Notes: generated by a model not told the origin, from the letters alone. A DNA stretch of 64,000 bases from VRUE01 sp963753245 (GCA_963753245.1 CAVWBK010000002.1:682001-746000); one strand, 5' to 3'. Numbered from the stretch's first letter, positions 43,240-52,989 are shown. A program made the numbers and translations.

Positions 43240-44619
43240 TCACTTGCCGCAGGTGGTCGGTGAGTTGCCCCCGGCTTCTTCGCGGGCCTTGTTGTAGTGG
43301 GCGACGTCGGCTTCGAATTCAGCTTCGGTCTTGGCGAAGGTCAGCTCATTGCAGGCGCCGGGCTTGGTCACGTAAAAGAGGTACTTGGACTTGGCCGGGT
43401 GCGCTGCGGCTTCGATCGCGCTCAACCCAGGGTTGTTGATCGGCCCCGGCGGCAGTCCGCTGTGCACGCGGGTGTTGTAGGGAGATTCGCTGGCCAGTTC
43501 TGATTCGGTCAGCGGCCTGTCGTAGTTGCCCGTGGCAAAGCGCGTGGTCGAGTCGATCCCCAAGGGCGTTCCTTCGCGCAGGCGGTTGTAGATAACCGCG
43601 GCAACGAGTCGGTCCTGGCCGGAAACGCCGGACTCGGCCTGCACCATCGAGGCGATCGTCAGCACGTCAAAGACGGTCAGGTTTTTCGAGCGCGCATATG
43701 ACATGTCGACGCCCTTGATCCGCCGCTTGAAGTCTTCGAGTTGGAGCTGGACCAGATCGGCGACCGGAGCGTGGGGCTTCAGTTCGAAGGTGTCGGGGAA
43801 GAGGAAGCCCTCGAGATTCTTGGCATCCTTGCCCCCATAGCGCGCCGGGTCTAGGTACTTCGAGTGAATCGTCTCCTTCAGGTAGTTGCCGCTGAGGCCG
43901 TCTTCGGCGGTCAGCGGCGCGGTCAGCGCGCGGCTGTATCCCTCCGGAATCGTGACCGTCGTTATCGTCTTGACAGGCGGCTTGGAGAGGGCATCGATGG
44001 CGGCGCTGTAGGACATGTCGTGGGCAAGCACGAAGCGCCCTGGGTAGAGGTTGGAGCGCTCGCCGGCGAGCGTCACCCGGACCTGGAAGAGCGCCGAGCT
44101 GGCGATCACCCCTTCGCGATCGAGCAGGTCGCCGACTTCGCTGACGCTCGATCCCTTCGGGATCCTGACGACGACCCGACCCGAGCCCTCACCGTGGAAA
44201 GGCTGAAAGAGGGCGAAGAGGAACCAGAGGACGGCGAGGCCGATCAGAGCGGCCAGCACCCGCAGCGGGTGGCGGCGCAGCGCGCTGAGGATTCCCGCTT
44301 TGCGGCGCGACGGGCTGGGCCCACGCGGCGGTGGGGCCCCCGCAGCTGATGGTCGAGTCGGCTCCTCCTCAAGATCGTCCTCATATGGGTCAGGGTCCTC
44401 GTCCCAGAACTCCTCCTCGGCGCTTCGCGGCGGGACAGCCGGGGTTGGCGGCGGGGGTGGTGGCGCGGGCACCGGCGGCTCGCTCGTCTGCTTGGCGGCG
44501 TCCTTCTGCTGGCGTGCCTGGCGCCGCGCCTCGCGCTCGCGCCGACGGGCCTCGCGGGCTGCCGCCTGGGGGTCATCCGGGTCGATGAAGGCGTCCTCAG
44601 GGCTCCAATCCTCAGCCAT
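43240..44619 (-). CDS. mltG: endolytic murein transglycosylase MltG
   Basis: MltG (459 residues) cleaves nascent peptidoglycan strands. The ATG at 44619 overlaps the end of ruvX by 8 bp. The N-terminal 115 residues are a charged, proline-rich cytoplasmic tail, then a transmembrane helix (VLAALIGLAVLWFLFALF) and a LysM-like domain. The YceG catalytic block has the Glu in MVQAESGVSGQDR and the VIYNRL, GPINNPG and YFYV-like YLFYVTKPG motifs. The long disordered tail is typical of actinobacterial MltG. Confidence 0.93.
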   Translation of the reverse strand: MAEDWSPEDAFIDPDDPQAAAREARRREREARRQARQQKDAAKQTSEPPVPAPPPPPPTPAVPPRSAEEEFWDEDPDPYEDDLEEEPTRPSAAGAPPPRGPSPSRRKAGILSALRRHPLRVLAALIGLAVLWFLFALFQPFHGEGSGRVVVRIPKGSSVSEVGDLLDREGVIASSALFQVRVTLAGERSNLYPGRFVLAHDMSYSAAIDALSKPPVKTITTVTIPEGYSRALTAPLTAEDGLSGNYLKETIHSKYLDPARYGGKDAKNLEGFLFPDTFELKPHAPVADLVQLQLEDFKRRIKGVDMSYARSKNLTVFDVLTIASMVQAESGVSGQDRLVAAVIYNRLREGTPLGIDSTTRFATGNYDRPLTESELASESPYNTRVHSGLPPGPINNPGLSAIEAAAHPAKSKYLFYVTKPGACNELTFAKTEAEFEADVAHYNKAREEAGGNSPTTCGK

Positions 44620-45019
44620 CTTTCCCCCCCTCCCCCGCTGCGCCGCTGGCCAGATAGCTCTCCAGCAGGTGGGCGGCGGCCAGCGAATCCGCCGCCGCCC
44701 TCGCCCCGGCGCGCTTACTCGCATCGGCCATCCGCGTCGTCAACCGCTCATCGTAGGTCTCGACCGCGACCCCGCCGAGGATCGCCTCCAGTTCGAGGCA
44801 GAAGCTCCGGGCCAGCGCCGCCTGGGCGCCCTCCGCGCCGCTGAGCTGCACCGGCAGCCCGACCACGACCCGCTCGACCTCGTGTTCTCTGACCAGCTCA
44901 GCCACCGAACGCGGCTCCGGCGGTTCGATCGTCGGCAGCGGCGTGGCGAGGGTGCCGGTCGGGTCTGAGATTGCCGCGCCGATCCGGGCAGTGCCGTGAT
45001 CGAGGGCCAGCACCCGCAC
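44612..45019 (-). CDS. ruvX: Holliday junction resolvase-like RuvX/YqgF
   Basis: The 135-residue RNase-H-fold protein starts at GTG 45019 overlapping the alaS stop by one base. ALDHGTARIGAAISDP carries the first catalytic Asp, VVVGLPVQLSG the second block and TYDERLTT the conserved DER motif. YqgF acts in 16S rRNA 5'-end processing and has been proposed to resolve junctions. Position between alaS and mltG is highly conserved. Confidence 0.93.
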   Translation of the reverse strand: MRVLALDHGTARIGAAISDPTGTLATPLPTIEPPEPRSVAELVREHEVERVVVGLPVQLSGAEGAQAALARSFCLELEAILGGVAVETYDERLTTRMADASKRAGARAAADSLAAAHLLESYLASGAAGEGGKDG

Positions 45020-47634
45020 TAGGCCGCCCCCGCTTCGATCGCTCGCCGCGCTGCGGCCAGCGCCTCGGAGAGTTTCGCGGTGTCCTTGCCACCCGCCTGT
45101 GCCATCTCGGGACGACCGCCACCGCCGCCACCGATCAGGGGAGCCGCCTCGGCGACGATCTCTGCCGCCGAGAGGCCGCCACCGGTGGCCTCCTTGGAGA
45201 TCAGCACAACGAGGCCGACCCGGTCGCCCTCGGCGCCGCCGAGCGCGACCGCCGAGGCGCCGCCGAGCTTTGACTGCACCCGGTTGGCGAGCTCGAGAAG
45301 CTGACGCTGGTCAGCCGGCGGGGCTGCGGCGGCAACCAGCTTCAACCCGGCCACCTCGACCGCCTCGCCGCTCAGCCGCTCAGCTTCCTCGCTCATCATC
45401 TGCATGGTCGCCTGCTTGGCGCCCTCACCCACCGCCTTTAGCTCCTCGGCTGCGCGCCGGGCTCCGGCAAGCGGGTCCTGGGGCGCGCCGAGCACTTCGC
45501 CGACCTCCTGCAGTAGGCCCTCCCGCTGGCGATACCAGTCGATCGCGGCCGGCCCGCTCAGCGCCTCGACCCGGCGCACGTTGGCCGCGCTTGAACCCTC
45601 GGAGATGATTTTGAAGATTCCGACCTCGGCGGTGTTGGTGACGTGAGTGCCGCCGCAGAGCTCGCGGGAGACCTGATCGACCTCGACGACCCGCACCCAC
45701 TCGCCGTATTTCTCGCCAAAGAGCGCCATCGCTCCCAATTTCACCGCCTCCTCACGCCCCATCTCAAGCCAGCGCACCGGGCGGCTCTCCTTGATCCAGG
45801 CGTTGACGCGATCCTCTATCGCCCGCAGTTCCCCACCATCGAGAGCCTGCCCGTGAGTGAAGTCAAAGCGCAGCTTGTCGGGGCGCACCGCCGAGCCCGC
45901 CTGGCGCACGTGAGTGCCGAGCTTGGCCCGCAGCGCCGCGTGCAGAAGATGGGTTGCGGTGTGGTTTCGCATCGTCGCGTGGCGGGTCTCGCGATCGACC
46001 ACCGCTTCGAGCAACTCCGCCGCCGGGGTCCTCTCCACCTCCAGTACCTGGTCCTCGCCGACCCGGTAGACGTCGAGTACCTTCGCCTCACCCCCCCGCC
46101 AGCGCAGCGCCCCCGAGTCAGCGACCTGGCCACCACCCTCCGCGTAGAAGGGACTCTGCTCGAGCTTGACCAGCGCCCGGGCGCCCTCGTCGGCCTCCAG
46201 CGCGGCCAACCCGGTGCTCGTGCGCAGGGTCTCATAGCCCACGAAGTGACTCGGCGCCGAGCCCGAGGCGAAGGCGAGCACCCGCTCATGGTGGTCCTCT
46301 GAGCCATGGGCTGTCGCCGCCCCGACCCGTGCCCGCTGGCGCTGCTCCTCCATCAGCTCCTCAAAGCCGCCATCATCGACCGCGAGTCCCCGTTCGGCGA
46401 GCAGCTCCTTGGTCAGGTCATATGGAAATCCGTAGGTGTCGTGAAGCTTGAAGGCCTCGGCCGCATCGATCCAGGAGGTCTCCGCCTGCTCTGCCTCTGT
46501 GGCCAGGCGCTCCAAGAGCTCCGTTCCTCGCTCCAAGGTGCGGCCGAAGCTCTCCTCCTCATCGGCGATCCAGCGCGCGACCGTGTCGCGCTGCTCGGCG
46601 AGTTCGGGGTAGGCCTCGGCCATGACCTCGGTCGTGCGCGCTGCGAATTGGCCAAGCCAGGGAGACTCGAGTCCGAGCGTGCGCCCCTGCTGGATCGCGC
46701 GTCGCATAATCCGCCTCAGGATGTAGCCACGGTCTTCGTTTGAGGGTACGACGCCATCGGCGATCAAGAAGGTAGCCCCGCGCGCGTGATCGGCGACGAT
46801 CCGCATCGCCCTGGTCACCGCGCCGCCCTCCCCGTAGCCGCGACCGGAGAGCTCCTCGGCGAGCTCGATCAGCGGCCGGATCAGATCGGTCTCAAAAACC
46901 GAGGGCACGCCCTGGAGGATCGCCGCCATCCGGTCGAGCCCCATCCCGGTGTCGATGTTTCGCATCGGCAGCTCACTCAGCGAGCCGTCCTCGGCCAGCT
47001 CATAGCTCATGAAGACGTGATTCCAGAACTCCAGAAAGCGATCGGTGTCCTCTCCTGGGCGCTCGCCGGGGGCCCCGAATCGCTCGCCGCGGTCGAGGTA
47101 GAGCTCCGAGCAGGGTCCGCAGGGCCCACTCGGCCCGGCCTGCCAGAAATTGTCCTCTCGGCCGAGCTGGACGATGCGCTCATCGGGCACGCCCTGCTCC
47201 CTCCAGATCGCGATCGCCTCCTGATCAGGACCGAGGCCGAGCTGCTCATCGCCACCAAAGACGGTGACCCAGATTCGCTCTGGGTCGATGCCAAAGCCCT
47301 CGGTCGACAGCTGCCAGCCCCACGGAATGGACTCCGCCTTGAAGTAGTCGCCAAAGCTCCAGTTGCCGAGCATCTCGAAGAAGGTGAGGTGGCGGGCGGT
47401 GTTGCCGACCTCCTCGATGTCGGTCGTGCGGAAGCACTTCTGAACGTCGGCAAGACGGGGAGCCGGGGGACGCTCACGACCGAGGAAGTAGGGCTTGAAG
47501 GGTTGCATGCCAGCCGTCGTCAGAAGCACCGAGGGATCGTGCGAGGAGGGTACGAGCGATGCCGATCGCACGATCTGGTGCTGGCGCTCCTCAAAGAAGG
47601 AGAGGTAGGTCTGTCGGATCTCGGCGGCCTTCAT
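45019..47634 (-). CDS. alaS: alanyl-tRNA synthetase
   Basis: AlaRS (871 residues) charges tRNA-Ala. The class II catalytic core starts EIRQTYLSFFEERQHQIV and contains FRTTDIEEVGNTARHLTFFE. The editing domain has HTATHLLHAAL and CGGTHV, the zinc/editing ligands. A C-terminal DHHA1 domain rich in glycine (IGGGGGGRPEMAQAGG) closes the protein. No T-box or attenuator structure is visible in the 80 bp to mnmA. Confidence 0.97.
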   Translation of the reverse strand: MKAAEIRQTYLSFFEERQHQIVRSASLVPSSHDPSVLLTTAGMQPFKPYFLGRERPPAPRLADVQKCFRTTDIEEVGNTARHLTFFEMLGNWSFGDYFKAESIPWGWQLSTEGFGIDPERIWVTVFGGDEQLGLGPDQEAIAIWREQGVPDERIVQLGREDNFWQAGPSGPCGPCSELYLDRGERFGAPGERPGEDTDRFLEFWNHVFMSYELAEDGSLSELPMRNIDTGMGLDRMAAILQGVPSVFETDLIRPLIELAEELSGRGYGEGGAVTRAMRIVADHARGATFLIADGVVPSNEDRGYILRRIMRRAIQQGRTLGLESPWLGQFAARTTEVMAEAYPELAEQRDTVARWIADEEESFGRTLERGTELLERLATEAEQAETSWIDAAEAFKLHDTYGFPYDLTKELLAERGLAVDDGGFEELMEEQRQRARVGAATAHGSEDHHERVLAFASGSAPSHFVGYETLRTSTGLAALEADEGARALVKLEQSPFYAEGGGQVADSGALRWRGGEAKVLDVYRVGEDQVLEVERTPAAELLEAVVDRETRHATMRNHTATHLLHAALRAKLGTHVRQAGSAVRPDKLRFDFTHGQALDGGELRAIEDRVNAWIKESRPVRWLEMGREEAVKLGAMALFGEKYGEWVRVVEVDQVSRELCGGTHVTNTAEVGIFKIISEGSSAANVRRVEALSGPAAIDWYRQREGLLQEVGEVLGAPQDPLAGARRAAEELKAVGEGAKQATMQMMSEEAERLSGEAVEVAGLKLVAAAAPPADQRQLLELANRVQSKLGGASAVALGGAEGDRVGLVVLISKEATGGGLSAAEIVAEAAPLIGGGGGGRPEMAQAGGKDTAKLSEALAAARRAIEAGAA

Positions 47635-47714
47635 CAGGGTGAGAGCCTAAGGGCCTTTCCAGCCCGGTGATCTGCCCGCCCGAGCAAGGCGAGTGGCGCT
47701 TGACCGGTGCCCGC

Positions 47715-49166
47715 TCAGACCGAGGAGGAGATCGTGCCGTGGCCGACGATCGCCTCACCGGCGAGCAGCACCGCCGTCTGTCCCGGTGAGGCGGCGAAGA
47801 AATCCTCGCCGAGCTCGATCTCAAGTGCCTGGTGAGCACCCTGGAGATGCTCACCCGCAGCGGCTGCGGATATCGACTCAGAGTGATAGCGGAGCCGGAT
47901 CCCGTCGACACTGGCACCATCCCGATGCAAGAAGGCGTCGCGCAGTCCCACCTTGCGCGCGGCGAGCTCCTCGCGGGTCCCGACGGTAACCGTGTTGGCG
48001 GCGGCATCGGTGGCCACGACGTAGAGCGCTCGTGGGGCCGAGACGCCGATCCCGCGACGCTGGCCGACGGTGAAGTTGTGGTGGCCTGAGTGCTGACCGA
48101 TCGCACGGCCAGAGCGGTCACGCACCTCACCCGTGCGCTTGCCGAGACCGGCATGGCGGCGCAGGAACCGCTCCTTCCCCTGCCCGGCGAGGAAGCAGAG
48201 ATCCTGGCTCTCGGGCTTGCCAGCCACCGCCAGACGATGACGAGCGGCAATCGCGCGCACCTCGGGCTTACTGAGCTCGGTCAGCGGAAAGCGGACCCGC
48301 CCGAGCAGGGCCGGGGGCAGCGCGGCGAGCATGTAGCTCTGGTCCTTGGCCCGATCGGCGGCGGCGGCCAGTAGCAGCCCCGCCCCGTCATCGACGATGC
48401 GTGCGTAGTGGCCGGTGACCAGGTGAGTGGCACCGACGCGCTCGGCGAGGTCGATCATCGCCGCGATCCGCACCTCGCCATTACAGACGATGCACGGATT
48501 GGGGGTGGCGCCCGCCGCATATCCGGAGAGGAAGCTGCCGACCACCCGGTGGCGGAAATCCTCCTCAAGATCGAGGGTGAGATGGGGCACGTCGATCGCG
48601 TGGGCGAGAGCCCGGGCGCCTAGAACGGCCTCCGGTGAGCAACAGGCCTTGGCGCCATCGGTCTCGGGGTCGGCCCAGAGCTTGAGCGTGACGCCGATCA
48701 CCTCCGCCCCGCGCTCGCGTTCAAGCAGTGCGGCGACCGCGCTGTCCACGCCACCCGACATCGCGACCAAGACCCGCTCTGAGCTCGCCGGGGCGAGGCG
48801 CCGCTCGGAGGCGGCGGCGCTGGCCAGCGCCCGGTGCAGGGCGTCGGCGGCGAGTTGGGCGGCGTGGCGCTTGGCCGGGCTTAGACCCCCGATCGCCGCG
48901 TCGATCTGCTCGAGTCCGAAGCGGGCCACGGCGAGCACCGGTTCACCCTCGACCATCTCCACAGCGGCCGCACTCGCGGCGCGCATCGCCCCACAGCCCT
49001 CGGCGTCAAAACTGGCGGCGCTGATCCGTCCGTCCTCGATTGCGAGTGAGATTCGAACCAGATCACCGCAGGCGGCGCCGCCGGCAGCGCCGCTGAAGGC
49101 GCCCTCGGCGGGCGGCCCGCGGCGCGACTCCTCGCGCAGATAGTGCTCGAATAGCTCCTGGCTCAT
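47715..49166 (-). CDS. mnmA: tRNA 2-thiouridylase MnmA with N-terminal IscU/NifU-like domain
   Basis: MnmA places sulfur on U34 of Lys, Glu and Gln tRNAs. Residues about 128-483 are MnmA: PP-loop SGGVDS at 137-142, Cys225/Cys228 in TPNPCIVCN and Cys324 in SQDLCFLAG. Residues 1-115 are extra and resemble the IscU/NifU scaffold: Cys33 in ACGDLV and Cys58 in EGCGAMRAAS. The third IscU cysteine, expected near residue 102 (KRHAAQLA), is Ala. The frame is continuous with no internal start needed, so the fusion appears real. MnmA-type enzymes have been reported to use a [4Fe-4S] cluster, which makes the fused scaffold domain functionally suggestive. Confidence 0.9.
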   Translation of the reverse strand: MSQELFEHYLREESRRGPPAEGAFSGAAGGAACGDLVRISLAIEDGRISAASFDAEGCGAMRAASAAAVEMVEGEPVLAVARFGLEQIDAAIGGLSPAKRHAAQLAADALHRALASAAASERRLAPASSERVLVAMSGGVDSAVAALLERERGAEVIGVTLKLWADPETDGAKACCSPEAVLGARALAHAIDVPHLTLDLEEDFRHRVVGSFLSGYAAGATPNPCIVCNGEVRIAAMIDLAERVGATHLVTGHYARIVDDGAGLLLAAAADRAKDQSYMLAALPPALLGRVRFPLTELSKPEVRAIAARHRLAVAGKPESQDLCFLAGQGKERFLRRHAGLGKRTGEVRDRSGRAIGQHSGHHNFTVGQRRGIGVSAPRALYVVATDAAANTVTVGTREELAARKVGLRDAFLHRDGASVDGIRLRYHSESISAAAAGEHLQGAHQALEIELGEDFFAASPGQTAVLLAGEAIVGHGTISSSV

Positions 49167-49612
49167 CGACTAAGGGTAGGAGCAAGCGCGCGGCCGCGCC
49201 GGATGGAGGAAGCTGCGACCATCCTTCGGAGACAGATTCGGCGCTGATCGGGGCGCTTTGCCCGGCCGGGCCGCCCACCCGCACCGATTAGGAGCTGCAC
49301 CCTTTTAGCGTTTTCGTGGCGACGACTCCGGGTTGGGGATCCGTGCTGAGCCGGGCAGAGGCGACCTCGCGGACCGCAAGCGTGAGGCTCCAGCCCGCCG
49401 GTACTGCCTCTGGCTTTGATCCCTTGAAATGAAGGGTGGGGGCCTCCTCGCAACCCCTAGGGATTGCGAGAGATCGGCTCCCGCGCCGTTTGTGTTGGGT
49501 CAAACGGTGAGACAGCTCTCGTACGGGCTCGAGCCTCGATGAAACCGTAGCACCGGGCAAGCGCTCTGGCGAGCGATGATCGGCGTCTTTCAGCGGCTGC
49601 GGCCGCGGCTCT
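49167..49612. other. 446-bp intergenic region upstream of mnmA
   Basis: No convincing gene is seen. A strong 24-base hairpin lies at 49447-49470, with arms CTCGCAA/TTGCGAG around CCCCTAGGGA. It is not followed by a T-run on either strand. Frames crossing this region (for example on the minus strand from 49698) have no family features. The length is unusual within an otherwise tightly packed minus-strand series, so a long leader or small RNA for mnmA is possible. Confidence 0.4.
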
Positions 49613-49906
49613 TCAATCGGCATCGAGATTGGACAAAAGCAACTCGGCCTCACTCCAATCCTGGGACTGCACGCAGAGCCAGATTTCGCCATGGCCAAAG
49701 CGGTCGACCGGCCAGTCGGCGGTCAGAGCGGCCTCGATTCCTGCCTCGCTCAGCGCCTGGTGCCAGGCTCGCGCGGTGCGCAGGTCACCGAACTCGCGCA
49801 CCGTCTCCCACGACTCGAACCGAGGGTCACCGACATGGACCGGCGTCTGTCCGGGTCCGGGACGAGGGCCGACCAGGGCGAGGCGCAGACGCTCGAGGAA
49901 GCTCAT
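49613..49906 (-). CDS. DUF2007-like small protein
   Basis: The 97-residue protein has a C-terminal ferredoxin-like half: ARAWHQALSEAGIEAALTAD, then GEIWLCVQSQDWSEAELLLS. This is the pattern of DUF2007 'putative signal transducing' proteins, where the domain compares or binds through a conserved E/D pair. Its ATG overlaps the aspS stop by 4 bp, so it is translated with aspS. Function unknown. Confidence 0.65.
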   Translation of the reverse strand: MSFLERLRLALVGPRPGPGQTPVHVGDPRFESWETVREFGDLRTARAWHQALSEAGIEAALTADWPVDRFGHGEIWLCVQSQDWSEAELLLSNLDAD

Positions 49907-51702
49907 TGTGAGGGCCTCGCTGGGCGCCGGGCGCGTAACTGCAGCCCGACCTCGCGCAGTTGGGCCTCATCGACGGGCGCCGGAGCCCCGGTCAGCGCAT
50001 CGGCGCCGGAGGCAGTCTTTGGAAAAGCGATCACATCGCGAATCGACTCGGTGCCCGCCAGCCGCTGCACGATCCGATCGAGCCCGTAGGCGATGCCACC
50101 GTGTGGTGGAGCGCCGTAGCGCAGCGCCTCGAGCAAGAATCCGAAGCGCGCCTCGGCTTCGGACTGATCAATGCCGAGCGCGCCAAATACGGTGCGCTGC
50201 GTCTCGGGATCGCTGATCCGGATTGAGCCGCCACCCATCTCCTGGCCGTTCCAAACGACGTCATAGGCGAGCGCCCGGGCGGAGCCGGGATCGGCGGGGT
50301 CAAACCTGCCCGCCGGCGCGGTGAAGGGATGGTGCAGAGGTTCCCAGCCACCTTCCTCGTTTTCCTCCATCAGCGGCCAATCGACGATCCAAAGCAGATC
50401 GTCGGAGCCCTCTTCGATCAAGCCAAACTGAGCCGCGAGGTCGAGCCGCAGTTGAGCGAGGACCGCATTGGCGAGCTTGGATCGGTCTGCGATGAGGATT
50501 AAGAGGTCACCCTCCTCTGCGGCGAGACCATCGTTGAGGGCGCTCAGCTCCTCGGCGCTGAGAAACTTGGCGGTCGGCGAGCGCCAGCCATCACCCTCAC
50601 GGAAGGCCCAGACCAGACCCTTGGCGCCAAGCTCCTGGGCCCGTGCGATCAGCCCGTCGAGGGCCGAGCGCGGCAGCTCGCGGGCGCCGGCATTGATCCC
50701 GCGCACCGCTCCGCCAGAATCGAGCACCGAGCGAAAGACCTTGAACTCGGTCTGGGCCAGGGCTCCGCCGAGGTCAACCAGCTCCAGACCAAAGCGGGTG
50801 TCGGGGCGATCGGTGCCGAAGCGGGCGATCGCCTCCGCATAGGGCAGCCGGCGCATCGGCAGCTCCAGTTCCGGCCCGCCCACCCGCGCGAAGACGTGGG
50901 CCAGGAGTTCTTCGTTGAGCGCGAGCACGTCCTCGACCTCGACGAAGGACATCTCGAGATCGAGCTGGGTGAAATCAGGCTGGCGGTCGGCGCGCAGGTC
51001 CTCGTCGCGAAAGCAGCGGGCGATCTGGTAGTAGCGCTCCAAACCGGCGACCATCAGCATCTGCTTGAAGAGCTGCGGTGATTGGGGCAGCGCGTAGAAG
51101 GAGCCCTGCTGCTGGCGAGAGGGGACGAGGAAGTCGCGGGCGCCCTCGGGGGTCGAGCGGGTCAGCACCGGCGTCTCGATATCGAGAAAGCCCTCGGCAT
51201 CAAGGAACTCGCGCATCGCCACGGTCACCCGGTGGCGCAGGATGAGCGTGTCGCGCATCTGCTCGCGACGCAGATCGAGATAGCGGTGGCGAAGACGAGT
51301 GTCCTCGCCGACCTCGCCGGAGAAGCCCTCGATCTGGAAGGGCGGAGTATCGGCATCGGCGAGCAGCTTCATCGCACCGACCCGCAACTCGAACTCCCCG
51401 GTCGGCAGCTCGGCGTTGACCGTCTCCTCGGAGCGGCGAACGATGCGGCCGGCGGCGCTCAGCACATCCTCGGCCCGCAGCTTGTGGGCGAGCTCAAATG
51501 CCTCCCCGGCGAAGTCGGGGTGAAAGACGAGCTGAACCAGTCCGCTGCGGTCGCGCAGATCGATGAAGATCAAACCGCCGTGGTCGCGGCGCCGGTGCAC
51601 CCAGCCGGCGACCCGCGCCTCGGTGTCCACCCGCTCACCGAGCACTTCCCCGCACCAGGTGTCGCGGTAGGCGTTTGCCCTGGGCGCCGGTAGCTCAGCC
51701 AT
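49903..51702 (-). CDS. aspS: aspartyl-tRNA synthetase
   Basis: AspRS (599 residues) begins at ATG 51702, overlapping hisS by 8 bp; the open frame further upstream is a hisS shadow. The N-terminal OB anticodon-binding domain has VAGWVHRRRDHGGLIFIDLR. Class II motif 2 is FRDEDLRADRQPDFTQLD and motif 3 is GIAYGLDRIVQRL. A bacterial GAD insertion domain lies between motifs 2 and 3. Whether it is discriminating or charges both Asp and Asn tRNAs cannot be judged without gatCAB context. Confidence 0.95.
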   Translation of the reverse strand: MAELPAPRANAYRDTWCGEVLGERVDTEARVAGWVHRRRDHGGLIFIDLRDRSGLVQLVFHPDFAGEAFELAHKLRAEDVLSAAGRIVRRSEETVNAELPTGEFELRVGAMKLLADADTPPFQIEGFSGEVGEDTRLRHRYLDLRREQMRDTLILRHRVTVAMREFLDAEGFLDIETPVLTRSTPEGARDFLVPSRQQQGSFYALPQSPQLFKQMLMVAGLERYYQIARCFRDEDLRADRQPDFTQLDLEMSFVEVEDVLALNEELLAHVFARVGGPELELPMRRLPYAEAIARFGTDRPDTRFGLELVDLGGALAQTEFKVFRSVLDSGGAVRGINAGARELPRSALDGLIARAQELGAKGLVWAFREGDGWRSPTAKFLSAEELSALNDGLAAEEGDLLILIADRSKLANAVLAQLRLDLAAQFGLIEEGSDDLLWIVDWPLMEENEEGGWEPLHHPFTAPAGRFDPADPGSARALAYDVVWNGQEMGGGSIRISDPETQRTVFGALGIDQSEAEARFGFLLEALRYGAPPHGGIAYGLDRIVQRLAGTESIRDVIAFPKTASGADALTGAPAPVDEAQLREVGLQLRARRPARPSQ

Positions 51703-52957
51703 CGCTGCCCCCTGATCGCTCGCGCCCGAGCGCGGCGAGGACATCATCGATTCCATCCAGGCCCGGTCCATCGGCGGGCATCTCATCCCAGCGCAGGCGG
51801 TCGGATTCGACCCAGAGGAGGCGCCGTGACCCGCTGCGCGAGGCCTGCTTGAGCTGACCCTTCTGGGATCGATCCGCGAGGTCGAGCTCTGCGGCGATGC
51901 CGCCGCGCCGAAGCACCGTGGCGATCTCGAATGCGCGCCGGCGCTGTGCCCTCCCCAGCGCAATGATGAAGACCTCGCCGAGCGCCGGGTTGGCCCCCCA
52001 GCCCTCGCCCAGAGCCAGAAGAATCCGCTCGATCCCCGCCGCCCAACCGATCGCCGGGGTCGCCGGTCCGCCGAGCTGCTCGATCAGGCCGTCATAGCGG
52101 CCGCCGCCCCCGACCTCCGACTGAGCGCCGAGTCCCTCGCAGACGAAGGAGAAGATCGTCCGGGTGTAGTAGTCGAGACCGCGCACCAGGGTCGGGTCTA
52201 TTTCATAGGAGATGCCGGCGCGATCGAGCAGCGCCCGCACGGTGGCGAAGTGCTCAGCGTCCTCGCCCTCGAGGCGCTCGAGGATCCGCGGCGCCCCCTC
52301 CATCACCGCGCGGGTCGCCCGATCGGCAGAGTCAAAGGCGCGCAACGGGTTGACATCAATCCGCTCGCGGACCTCGGTCGGGAGCTCGGACTCGTGGGAG
52401 TGCAGATGCGCCTTTAGCTCTTCGAGATAGGCGCGGCGAGTGCCCAGCGAGCCGAGGCTGCCGAGTCGCAGCTCGACCCCCGGCACACCGAGCTCGGCGA
52501 GCAGATCCGCCAGCAGGGCGATCATCTCAGCGTCGGCGAGCGGCGAATCGCTACCGATCGCCTCCGCGCCGATCTGGTGGAACTGGCGATAGCGTCCGGC
52601 CTGGGGGCGCTCGTGGCGAAAAAAAGGGCCGCAGTAAAAGAGCTTTACCGGCTGCGCCAATTTCTGCATTCCGTGCTCGAGATAGGCCCGACAGATCGGC
52701 GCCGTGCCCTCGGGGCGCAAGGTGAGGCTGCGCCCGCCCTTGTCCTCGAAGGTGAACATCTCCTTGCGGACGACATCAGTGGAGCGACCGACTCCGCGCT
52801 CGAAGAGCTCGGTGTCCTCGAAGGCCGGCGTCGCCACCGGGGCGTATCCGGCGCGGGCGAAGATCGACGCCGCGGTCGCTTCGACCCGCTCGCGGGCGAT
52901 CGCCGCCTCGGGCAGCACATCGAAGGTCCCGCGCGGTGCCTGGTACTTGCTCGCCAC
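51695..52957 (-). CDS. hisS: histidyl-tRNA synthetase
   Basis: HisRS (420 residues) is a class II synthetase. It starts KYQAPRGTFDVLPEAAIARE; motif 2 is CGPFFRHERPQAGRYRQFHQ. The histidine-specific loop LVRGLDYYTRTIF is near residue 255 and motif 3 (GWAAGIERILLAL) follows. A C-terminal anticodon-binding domain is present. The hisS-aspS pair is conserved in actinobacteria, and the metallo-hydrolase gene upstream matches mycobacterial order. Confidence 0.96.
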   Translation of the reverse strand: MASKYQAPRGTFDVLPEAAIARERVEATAASIFARAGYAPVATPAFEDTELFERGVGRSTDVVRKEMFTFEDKGGRSLTLRPEGTAPICRAYLEHGMQKLAQPVKLFYCGPFFRHERPQAGRYRQFHQIGAEAIGSDSPLADAEMIALLADLLAELGVPGVELRLGSLGSLGTRRAYLEELKAHLHSHESELPTEVRERIDVNPLRAFDSADRATRAVMEGAPRILERLEGEDAEHFATVRALLDRAGISYEIDPTLVRGLDYYTRTIFSFVCEGLGAQSEVGGGGRYDGLIEQLGGPATPAIGWAAGIERILLALGEGWGANPALGEVFIIALGRAQRRRAFEIATVLRRGGIAAELDLADRSQKGQLKQASRSGSRRLLWVESDRLRWDEMPADGPGLDGIDDVLAALGRERSGGSDG

Positions 52958-52989
52958 TGTGTCGCGACCTTACCTGCGCCGGGCCGGCG

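Noticed and set aside
49288..49698. 136-codon minus frame in the region before mnmA.
   Set aside because: It overlaps the DUF2007-like gene, shows no family pattern and includes the 49447 hairpin.
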